Assembly: GCA_016867055.1 (NCBI GenBank)
Contig: VGKN01000123.1
Coordinates: 1-5,306 of the forward strand
Origin: Candidatus Omnitrophota bacterium
GTDB lineage: Bacteria > Omnitrophota > Koll11 > VGKN01
DNA: 5,306 nucleotides
Direction of reading: 5' to 3'
Under the pieces are notes generated by a model. The model did no database searches and had not been told where the DNA came from. It worked only from the letters and a program-made list of their open reading frames with translations. A program made the position numbers and the translations under genes. Positions within the stretch are counted from its first letter, which is position 1; each line of letters begins with the position of its first letter. Positions 1-5,306 of the stretch are shown here, piece by piece.

Positions 1-214
1 CTTCGAGCGGGGCCGCTGGCTGGCCAGCGACTACGGCCACAAACTCAGCATCGGCCTGGACCGCCTCCTCTACCAGCGGGCCGACGGCGCCCTGGTCCGC
101 CTCACCACCTCAGTCCAGGGCGATGAACACCAGGCCAGGGCCCGGCTGGACAGCTTCCTAAGGCAGCTCTCCCCTACCCTGCCGGAATTCATCCGGGATG
201 ATAGAAAATTATAA
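1..214 (+). repeat. Direct repeat, left copy (epsI 3' end)
   Basis: Bases 1-214 align with 3742-3956 in the same orientation. Hand alignment gives 29 mismatches and one single-base gap, about 86% identity. Similarity stops exactly at the TAA stop codon of the gene in both copies. The left limit is set by the window edge, so the repeat may extend further upstream. The two copies bracket the three-gene cassette. Confidence 0.9.
2..214 (+). CDS. epsI: EpsI-family protein (exosortase-associated), C-terminal 70 residues, 5' partial
   Basis: This is an open reading frame entering from the left edge and ending at TAA 212-214. The visible protein starts FERGRWLASDYGHK, continues through RADGALVRLTTSV and ends LPEFIRDDRKL. 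The pattern of aromatic-x-x-GR, a Lys after a polar stretch, (T/A)DGALVR, an amphipathic helix with E/A/R residues and a final LPEF matches the C-terminal end of EpsI-family proteins (DUF3485 type). In EPS loci these are encoded beside, or fused to, exosortases and act at the inner membrane/periplasm; their exact reaction is not established. Family members are usually about 200 residues or more, so most of the gene lies outside the window. It is GC-rich, unlike the genes that follow. The same gene end recurs in damaged form near 3719-3956. The family call comes from remembered motif patterns, not a search. Confidence 0.75.
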   Translation, partial: FERGRWLASDYGHKLSIGLDRLLYQRADGALVRLTTSVQGDEHQARARLDSFLRQLSPTLPEFIRDDRKL

Positions 215-317
215 GGGAATTGGAAGCATTAAGGATAGTGGGGGACTGGAGCTGAGTGAGGGTATACCAAAGATGAAGAGATCTCCGCAAAATAGGTTAC
301 ATAGGTTTGACGATATC

Positions 318-575
318 ATGATAACAAGAAAGATTCTCTCTATTCTCATCCTGATAGTTGCTGTGCATATGGTTTTATCAAAAAATGCCCATGCTTATTT
401 AGATCCCGGCACTGGAAGCTATATTTTCCAGGTTCTCATGGCTGGTCTTATTGGGGGCCTATATGCCATTAAGGTATACTGGCAGAAGATCAAAAATTTC
501 TTCAGCGAACGCTTCCCCAGAAAAGATCGAGGGCTAAGCGATAAGAGCAATGACAGCGATGGAAGCAACAACTAG
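318..575 (+). CDS. Small membrane/secreted protein with YLDPGTGSY motif
   Basis: An 85-residue protein whose function I cannot name. Residues 1-26 form a signal peptide or first TM segment: a short basic start (MITRK), a hydrophobic core, and a possible cleavage site after AHA. The motif YLDPGTGSY follows at 27-35, then a second hydrophobic segment (about 36-54). Next comes a basic stretch (QKIKNFFSERFPRK, 56-69) and a polar Ser/Asp/Asn tail. The positive charges after the second segment suggest a cytoplasmic C-terminus, with the YLDPGTGSY loop facing the periplasm. The frame is open back to ATG 198, but that codon lies inside the epsI tail. ATG 273 has a better ribosome site (GAGGG at 258-262) and would add a 15-residue basic extension. 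ATG 318 is preferred because it gives a normal signal peptide, though its ribosome site is weak. The end overlaps the next gene by 26 bp, implying translational coupling. I recall similar short proteins beside glycan-modification genes, but only from memory. Confidence 0.72.
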   Translation: MITRKILSILILIVAVHMVLSKNAHAYLDPGTGSYIFQVLMAGLIGGLYAIKVYWQKIKNFFSERFPRKDRGLSDKSNDSDGSNN

Positions 576-1944
576 TCGCCTCAAAGGTTCTTTTAGAGAT
601 CCTAGCGGTTTTATCTTTTCTCAGGATGGTAAACTGTTCAGATCAATCAGCGGCCTCTATCAGAAAAATTATGATCATTTTGTTCAATCTGGGCTCTATG
701 ATCAACTTGTAGAAAGTGGTCTGCTGATTTCACATCGTGAAGTTTTTTTTGATGAAAAGAAGGACGATGAATATAAAATAATTCAGCCGGAAATTGTCCC
801 CTTCATCTCTTACCCCTACGAATGGTGCTTCAGTCAATTGAAGGAAGCGGCGTTGGCAACCATAAGAATACAGAAGCAAGCTTTAGATTACAACATGACC
901 CTAAAAGATGCAAGTGCGTATAACATACAATTTTTCAAAGGGAAGCCTGTCTTAATCGATACGCTTTCATTCGAAACCTATAGAGAAGGGCAACCCTGGA
1001 TCGCCTACCGGCAGTTTTGCCAGCATTTCCTGGCACCGCTGGCACTGATTTCTCTTCGCGACGTGCGGCTTGGGCAACTCATGAGAATATATATAGATGG
1101 CCCTCCTCTCGATATGGCAAGCAGGCTGCTTCCAAAAACTAGTTGGTTTAAAACGGGGCTCTTGACTCATATTCACTTACACGCCAAAGCACAGACCCGA
1201 TATGAATCAAAAGCGCCAAAGACCGACGCTTCGAAGGTAACCAAACAATCCCTCATGGCACTGATCAATCACCTTGAATCGACCATTATCAAGCTAAAAT
1301 GGGTGCCGGTCGGGACAGAATGGGGCGATTATTATGAAGATACGAACTATACTGAAGATTCCATGAATCACAAAAAGCAACTCGTGGAAGCATATGTTAG
1401 TGAATCAAAACCTGGCACAGTCTGGGATCTGGGTGCCAATACCGGGATATTCAGTCGAATAGCTTCAGCCAATGGCATTCACACAGTTGCATTCGATGTT
1501 GACCCGGCTGCTGTTGAAAAGAATTACCGCCGGATGCGGGAAGCTGAAGAAACTAATATGTTACCCTTGTGTCTGGACTTGACCAACCCTAGCCCTTCAC
1601 TTGGCTGGGCCAACGAAGAAAGATTTTCTCTTATGCACAGGGGACCGGCCGATATGGTTTTCGCGCTGGCCCTGATTCACCATCTGGCAATCTCCAACAA
1701 TTTACCTTTTATTTATATTGCTGATTTTTTCAGCCGGTTGTGTAGGTATCTGATTATTGAATTTGTCGAGAAGGATGACTCTCAAGTCCAAAGGCTGCTT
1801 CGCACCCGGGAGGATATTTTTAATCAGTATACCAAAGAGGATTTCGAAGCTGCTTTCCAAAGTTATTTTTCGATACTCAGATCTGATAGCATATTAAACA
1901 CCCAACGGACGTTGTACCTCATGAAAAATTTAAAAGGCGATTAG
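550..1944 (+). CDS. Two-domain class I SAM-dependent methyltransferase (NoeA-like) with kinase-like N-terminal motif
   Basis: A 464-residue cytoplasmic protein with no signal peptide or TM segment. The C-terminal half is a Rossmann methyltransferase. Its SAM-binding motif I is VWDLGANTGIFS (291-302), the acidic ribose-binding strand end is AFDVDP (314-319), and a CLDL motif lies at 341-344. A motif-IV-like ADMVFALALIHHL (367-379) follows, then a strand LIIEFVEKDD (401-410). The N-terminal half (about 12-170) has conserved-looking blocks SFRDPSG, ISYPYEW and LKDASAYN...PVLIDTLSF. The last resembles a protein-kinase/APH catalytic loop (D120-x4-N125, then D137). The overall build recalls the NoeA-type methyltransferases named after a rhizobial nodulation gene. 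The methyl acceptor is unknown; a surface glycan or its lipid carrier is inferred from context. Start ATG 550 lies within the upstream gene, with AAGAG just before it; ATG 559 is an alternative. The 21-bp gap to the next gene suggests one operon. Confidence 0.85.
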   Translation: MTAMEATTSRLKGSFRDPSGFIFSQDGKLFRSISGLYQKNYDHFVQSGLYDQLVESGLLISHREVFFDEKKDDEYKIIQPEIVPFISYPYEWCFSQLKEAALATIRIQKQALDYNMTLKDASAYNIQFFKGKPVLIDTLSFETYREGQPWIAYRQFCQHFLAPLALISLRDVRLGQLMRIYIDGPPLDMASRLLPKTSWFKTGLLTHIHLHAKAQTRYESKAPKTDASKVTKQSLMALINHLESTIIKLKWVPVGTEWGDYYEDTNYTEDSMNHKKQLVEAYVSESKPGTVWDLGANTGIFSRIASANGIHTVAFDVDPAAVEKNYRRMREAEETNMLPLCLDLTNPSPSLGWANEERFSLMHRGPADMVFALALIHHLAISNNLPFIYIADFFSRLCRYLIIEFVEKDDSQVQRLLRTREDIFNQYTKEDFEAAFQSYFSILRSDSILNTQRTLYLMKNLKGD

Positions 1945-1965
1945 AAGATCAAGGACTATTGCTTT

Positions 1966-3690
1966 ATGGTTCAAGCTTCAAAAAGATACCTGGCCCCCCA
2001 GACAATTAAAAATATGCTTGGCTCTCCCCTTCTGTTTATTATCCTTGCATTTGTCTATCCGGCAGTCTATCTGATTCATATCAATAGTCATATTTATACA
2101 AAGGATCAAATTCTTGTTACTCTCATTTTTATAGTTATCGTTTCCCTCATCACGACTGTTATTCTCGGCATATCTACATATTATCTTGCAAAAATAATTT
2201 TGATAATAGTTAAGAAATTCCGACTCTTAAATGATGAAGTCAAGTTTTCGGCAAAATTACATCGCGCTTTCCTAGGTAGTGCGGGAACGTTAATTCTCCT
2301 TGTGTTGCTCCATGCGGCCAATCGGGAACTTATAACTATATTCCATGATGTTTTTTGGGCGCCGGTTTATTTCCTGATTTCATTTGCTGTTGGTATATTA
2401 GCTTATCGTTATGATTTGATAATATTTAATCTCATTCTCAGTGTATTGATAGGAATCAATACTGCGGGGATGCTTTATCATGGCTTATCAGGTGGATTAA
2501 CAGCCTTTGAAACCAAGGAAATAGAACAAGATATCGTTTTCAAACAAAAACCTAATGTATATTTGGTTATTCTTGAGTCGTATGCAAGTCTTGATATTAG
2601 GGAAAAAATATATGGTATTAATAACGATGCTCTCGTCAGGGAACTAAATCAAAAAAACTATGTAATATACAAAACATATGCTAATTATCAACACTCTTTA
2701 GGTAGTGTCGCATCAATATTCATGATGAACCATCATTATTATAAATTATCAAGAGGAAATGCCGATGGCTATTATCGTAATATCATAGGTGGCGCATATA
2801 ATAACCCAGTTATAAATATATTTCTAAATAATGGATACCGGATCGATTATAGTAAATTTAGTTCATACTTATATCATCCCTCCTCTGCCGTTGAATCACA
2901 GATAGTTCTGCCACTCCTGCAACCGCTGGAGGTTTTTAGTGGATTTTTTCAAATTTCGAATAGAATTTTGAAATATTTTTCCTTGGGGACAGAGTTCTTT
3001 CAATCACTCCTTTGGCTCCCTGAAAAAATTCTTAATAGACCCGTCAAAACTTTAGAGAGGGTGTCAATAGAAAATGACGGGAAGCCCGTATTTTATGCAA
3101 TCTATGCCGGTGCTACTCATTCACCCGGTTCTATCGTCCAATACCCTCGTGAAATTAGGGATATTCCAGGTTCGCATAAACTACCAATATGGAAACTGAA
3201 TCACATTAATAATTATTGGACTAAAACATACAGAAACGTCGTTGCCGAATCAGACGCGTCCCTGATTGAACTAGTCCGCAATATTGATGAAAAGGACCCA
3301 GATGCAATTGTTATACTAATCGGTGATCATGGCCCATGGTTAAATAATAATAGATGGATGGGTAGTCATGAAGATTTAAACAATAATATGTTAGAAAACG
3401 ACATTCATCCTAAAGAAGTATCTCGTGATATATTTGAAGTTTTTATGGCTATAAAGTGGCCTTCTAATTTTAAATTAACTGATGCATACTTTAGCCATGT
3501 AAATTTATTTCGTTATATATTCACGGCTTTGATAAAAGATGACGCAATGCTAATATCTCAGGTTGCTAATAACTCTTTTATGTCGGCGAGAAGGCATCCT
3601 TATTTAGGAACGATAAAAACGTACCTTACAGTCAAGGAAGGGAACTTACTGGATTCATGGGATGTTTTTACTATTCCGGAATCTCAATAA
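1966..3690 (+). CDS. LTA-synthase/sulfatase-like membrane enzyme (alkaline phosphatase superfamily)
   Basis: A 574-residue protein with about five N-terminal membrane segments (roughly 20-40, 48-65, 66-84, 103-117 and 130-172, the last probably two). The topology is that of lipoteichoic-acid-synthase-type proteins. A large soluble domain (about 195-550), predicted to be periplasmic, follows. Sulfatase-fold landmarks are NVYLVILESYAS (E204, first metal ligand), a nucleophile region YQHSLGSVASIF where Ser244 sits at the position of the usual Thr, ATHSP (H385), and IGDHGPW (D454, H455, the second Asp-His metal pair). The C/S-x-P-x-R signature of true sulfatases is not seen, so transfer of phosphoglycerol or another phospho-group to a glycan, or hydrolysis, is more likely than sulfate ester cleavage. 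This is inference from the family. An AAGGA ribosome site at 1951-1955 lies 10 bp before the start. Base composition is AT-rich. The gene is the last of the cassette, and the damaged epsI tail starts just after its stop. Confidence 0.85.
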   Translation: MVQASKRYLAPQTIKNMLGSPLLFIILAFVYPAVYLIHINSHIYTKDQILVTLIFIVIVSLITTVILGISTYYLAKIILIIVKKFRLLNDEVKFSAKLHRAFLGSAGTLILLVLLHAANRELITIFHDVFWAPVYFLISFAVGILAYRYDLIIFNLILSVLIGINTAGMLYHGLSGGLTAFETKEIEQDIVFKQKPNVYLVILESYASLDIREKIYGINNDALVRELNQKNYVIYKTYANYQHSLGSVASIFMMNHHYYKLSRGNADGYYRNIIGGAYNNPVINIFLNNGYRIDYSKFSSYLYHPSSAVESQIVLPLLQPLEVFSGFFQISNRILKYFSLGTEFFQSLLWLPEKILNRPVKTLERVSIENDGKPVFYAIYAGATHSPGSIVQYPREIRDIPGSHKLPIWKLNHINNYWTKTYRNVVAESDASLIELVRNIDEKDPDAIVILIGDHGPWLNNNRWMGSHEDLNNNMLENDIHPKEVSRDIFEVFMAIKWPSNFKLTDAYFSHVNLFRYIFTALIKDDAMLISQVANNSFMSARRHPYLGTIKTYLTVKEGNLLDSWDVFTIPESQ

Positions 3691-3718
3691 AATACAGTGG
3701 ACAGCAAAAAATATCAAA

Positions 3719-3956
3719 CGCATGGCCATGTATTTCTGGTACTTCGAGCGGGGCAGATGGATAGCCAGCGACTACGGCCACAAACCCAGCATCGGCTTGG
3801 ACCGCCTTCTCTACCAGCGGGCCGACGGCGCCCTAGTCCGCCTCACCCACCTCAGTCCAGGGCGATGAACACCAGGCCAAGGCCAGGCTGGACGGGTTCC
3901 TGGGGCAACTGGCCCCGGTCCTGCCGGAGTTTCTCAGGGATGATCGTAAGTACTAA
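3719..3956 (+). pseudogene. epsI: epsI 3' remnant, truncated and frameshifted
   Basis: This is a second copy of the EpsI C-terminus. The reading frame from codon 3719 gives RMAMYFWYFERGRWIASDYG and continues to GALVRLT, then shifts to a false end (HLSPGR, TGA 3866-3868). One extra C in the C run at 3846-3848, compared with the left copy, explains the shift. Removing it restores TTSVQGDEHQ through LPEFLRDDRKY, with the stop at 3954-3956, matching the left copy's end. The N-terminal part of the gene is missing: upstream sequence runs straight into the sulfatase-like gene. The 5' boundary is uncertain within about 3691-3721. There is no ribosome site or plausible complete domain, so it is not expected to make a working protein. 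GC content is high (41 of 60 bases on 3781-3840), in sharp contrast to both flanks. Confidence 0.85.
3742..3956 (+). repeat. Direct repeat, right copy (epsI 3' end)
   Basis: Partner of 1-214, same orientation. The first 150 bases of the alignment differ at only 10 positions plus the one-base insertion (about 93% identity). The last 64 differ at 19 positions (about 70%). Similarity ends at the stop codon; the following AT-rich sequence has no counterpart after 214. Confidence 0.9.
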
Positions 3957-4016
3957 ATAATTTTTTATAGAAGATCAATAAATATTTTCATTAAATTACT
4001 AATTTTTAATAAAAAC

Positions 4017-4020
4017 AGGA
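4017..4020 (+). promoter_or_regulatory. Ribosome binding site (AGGA) supporting a TTG start
   Basis: AGGA sits 8 bp before TTG 4029. The next in-frame ATG is 47 codons downstream, within the protein's conserved length, so this site decides the TTG start for the FkbM-family gene. Confidence 0.65.
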
Positions 4021-4028
4021 ATTAAACA

Positions 4029-4922
4029 TTGAATTATCCTTCCATAAAAAAGGTTATCAAATCAAATAAATACTTATCTTATTTATTCGGGCCATTGATA
4101 TATTGCAGACAATTACCCAGTAAATTCAATAGTTATAGATTTAATAGAGTATATAACAAATTTTTTGAGATGGTAACCGAAGGAAGTCTCGTTATTGAAT
4201 TGAAAGATTTTCGAGGGTTTTTTGAAATTGATATTCGTTCAGATATATTTAAAATGATATTAAAGTACAAAAATTATGAACAAAATATTGTCAAGATTGT
4301 TGAAAAATATGTTGATTCATCAAAAGATGCAATCGATGTTGGGGCCAATATAGGATTATTTACTATACTTTTGGCACATATTTTATCGAATAAAAATAAA
4401 GTATTGTCTTTGGAACCTGCACCAATGGCTTATCAATATCTCAAGCGTAATTTGGAAAGAAATAACTGTCAAAATTCTGTAATTATTTACAACGGAATTG
4501 CCACTAATATAAAAGGTAATTATAAACTTAATATTATTCAGGGGATGGAAGAATATTCAAGTTTGGGAAATTTGGTCCACCCTGCGATAGCTAACAGACA
4601 ATATAAAAAAATCGATGTTGAAGGGGATACCATAGATAATTTGGTTAATGAGTATAATCTTGCCCCTGGATTTATTAAAATTGATACCGAAGGAGCTGAA
4701 TATTTAGTGCTAAGCGGGGCAGCAAAAACTATCAAAAAATATAAACCTGTAATTGTTGTAGAAGTTCAAGATAGGTTACACCATAGCGTTGCTGATCACT
4801 CTGAAAAAATTATTTATTTACTAAAAGAAAATAATTATAACTTAATAAATGCTAATAATCCAAAACTACAAGTTGGTGTTCCTTTTAATGGTGACATGTT
4901 GGCCCTGCCGAACAAAGTATAA
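4029..4922 (+). CDS. FkbM-family SAM-dependent methyltransferase
   Basis: A 297-residue enzyme of the FkbM family (class I SAM methyltransferases that commonly O-methylate sugars or polyketides). SAM-binding motif I is AIDVGANIGLFT (101-112). The acidic post-strand-2 motif is LEPAP (128-132, E129 expected to hold the SAM ribose). The family hallmark KIDTEGAEYLVLSGA lies at 217-231, followed by the strand VIVVEV (241-246) and a conserved-type C-terminal end. There are no TM segments, so it is cytoplasmic. The start is TTG with AGGA 8 bp upstream. A 72-bp AT-rich gap separates it from the broken epsI tail, so it may have its own promoter, though none could be recognised. It is very AT-rich (for example 14 G/C of 60 on 4201-4260), unlike the adjoining remnant, which suggests horizontal origin. 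The likely target is a sugar of the glycan exported by the flippase encoded 44 bp downstream; this is inferred from position only. Confidence 0.9.
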   Translation: MNYPSIKKVIKSNKYLSYLFGPLIYCRQLPSKFNSYRFNRVYNKFFEMVTEGSLVIELKDFRGFFEIDIRSDIFKMILKYKNYEQNIVKIVEKYVDSSKDAIDVGANIGLFTILLAHILSNKNKVLSLEPAPMAYQYLKRNLERNNCQNSVIIYNGIATNIKGNYKLNIIQGMEEYSSLGNLVHPAIANRQYKKIDVEGDTIDNLVNEYNLAPGFIKIDTEGAEYLVLSGAAKTIKKYKPVIVVEVQDRLHHSVADHSEKIIYLLKENNYNLINANNPKLQVGVPFNGDMLALPNKV

Positions 4923-4956
4923 TAAAAAATACGGGTTCTTTACATTTTTTTATAAA

Positions 4957-4961
4957 AAGGG
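4957..4961 (+). promoter_or_regulatory. Ribosome binding site (AAGGG) for the flippase gene
   Basis: AAGGG lies 5 bp before ATG 4967. The neighbouring ATG at 4963 is in a different frame that ends at 5079 and encodes no recognisable protein, so spacing and protein content both favour 4967. Confidence 0.6.
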
Positions 4962-4966
4962 CATGG

Positions 4967-5306
4967 ATGAAAAAGGGGCGACTTCTAAAAAATGCCGGAA
5001 TGTCAACGGTACAGATTATCATCGTTACCGGGTCATTCATTTATATGTACAAATATCTTTTAGGTGTCATCGGCATTGAAAGATTAGGCATCTGGTCCCT
5101 AGTAATTGCCTCGACATCCATTACTCAGATTGCTAACTTGGGCATGGCCGGCGGTGTGGTGAAATTCGTTGCGAAATATTTTGCCCGCGGTGAGCTAGAT
5201 AATCTTAATGGCATCGTACAAACGGCCTTGTGGTCTTTGGCCGTGGCATCTGGTTTATTGATGATAGTCGCCTACCCACTCTGCGCTTATGGCCTTTCTT
5301 TTGTTA
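4967..5306 (+). CDS. Polysaccharide (Wzx-like) flippase, N-terminal 113 residues, 3' partial
   Basis: An open frame from ATG 4967 runs off the right edge with no stop. The product begins MKKGRLLKNAGMSTVQIIIV. A first membrane segment lies near residues 12-30, followed by YKYLLGVIGIERLGIWSLVIAS. A second membrane segment follows at about 38-55, then the stretch QIANLGMAGGVVKFVAKYFARGELDNL and a third hydrophobic segment starting near residue 88. The Asn/Gly-rich start, the G-x-x-x-x-G-I-W-x-L pattern and the N-L-G-M/L-A-x-x-V-K-F-V-A motif are typical of O-antigen/exopolysaccharide flippases of the MOP superfamily. These normally have about 12-14 TM segments and 400-500 residues. The role is to flip undecaprenyl-linked glycan units across the inner membrane. 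GC content is higher than in the preceding gene. A shared transcript with the FkbM gene is likely given the 44-bp gap. Confidence 0.85.
   Translation, partial: MKKGRLLKNAGMSTVQIIIVTGSFIYMYKYLLGVIGIERLGIWSLVIASTSITQIANLGMAGGVVKFVAKYFARGELDNLNGIVQTALWSLAVASGLLMIVAYPLCAYGLSFV

Noticed and set aside
198..317. Long N-terminal extension of the small YLDPGTGSY protein starting at ATG 198
   Set aside because: ATG 198 lies within the epsI tail before its stop codon. The extension is polar and low in recognisable content, and it would bury the signal peptide 40 residues inside the protein.
306..334. TTGACG as a possible -35 promoter element before the small gene
   Set aside because: It sits too close to the start, would begin transcription inside the gene, and no good -10 box follows at 16-18 bp.
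967..1176. Minus-strand open frame within the methyltransferase gene
   Set aside because: It lies entirely opposite a well-supported coding region and has no recognisable motif.
1..3956. Composite transposon or integrative element with the repeats as its ends
   Set aside because: No transposase, integrase, inverted repeats or short target duplication is seen. The repeats are coding sequence of one gene and are substantially diverged.
3697..3960. 87-residue open frame rich in Arg and Pro
   Set aside because: This is the wrong frame of the GC-rich epsI remnant. The correct frame, with one base removed, matches the left copy through to the stop.
4538..4735. Minus-strand open frame within the FkbM-family gene
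   Set aside because: It lies opposite the conserved FkbM motif region, so it is a shadow of real coding sequence.
4941..4961. Possible AT hairpin (TTTTTATAAAAA) as a terminator between the fkbM-type and flippase genes
   Set aside because: It has no GC stem, and the sequence doubles as the ribosome site region of the next gene, so it is probably just AT-rich spacer.
4849..5079. Plus-strand open frame bridging the fkbM-type gene end and the flippase start
   Set aside because: It is out of frame with both recognised genes, and its translation shows no domain. The +1 frame from 4967 gives a clear flippase N-terminus.

Overview
The window is part of an exopolysaccharide / surface-glycan biosynthesis locus of a Gram-negative bacterium. 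This is inferred from an EpsI-type (exosortase-associated) gene end, a membrane LTA-synthase/sulfatase-like enzyme, two sugar- or lipid-type methyltransferases and the start of a Wzx-like flippase, all on the + strand. The genus cannot be told from the sequence. The EpsI pieces are GC-rich (copy 1 is about 64% by hand count) and probably reflect the core genome. The glycan genes between and after them are much poorer in GC, with sample lines of the fkbM-type gene at 23-30%, so the region looks mosaic and partly acquired.

Layout: (1) 2-214, the last 70 codons of an EpsI-family protein, cut by the window edge. (2) 318-3690, a compact three-gene cassette. It encodes a small secreted or membrane-anchored protein with a YLDPGTGSY motif, a two-domain methyltransferase whose start overlaps the small gene by 26 bp, and a five-TM LTA-synthase/sulfatase-like protein 21 bp further on. 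(3) About 3719-3956, a second, diverged and frameshifted copy of the same EpsI 3' end, so the cassette sits between direct repeats of one gene's tail. (4) 4029-4922, an FkbM-family methyltransferase with a TTG start. (5) 4967-end, the N-terminal 113 residues of a polytopic polysaccharide flippase, incomplete at the right edge.

Likely working model (inference): the flippase exports lipid-linked glycan units. The FkbM enzyme methylates the glycan on the cytoplasmic side. The three-gene cassette adds a further modification: its sulfatase-fold enzyme would act at the periplasmic face, and its methyltransferase, with a kinase-like N-terminal motif, in the cytoplasm next to the small membrane protein. 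The EpsI gene belongs to the exosortase/EPS system that is the chromosomal context.

The two points most worth attention are the diverged epsI tails bracketing the cassette, which look like the scar of cassette exchange between strains, and the protein-kinase/APH-like D-x4-N...D signature in the N-terminal half of the cassette methyltransferase. No RNA genes, CRISPR arrays, transposases or convincing terminators were seen.
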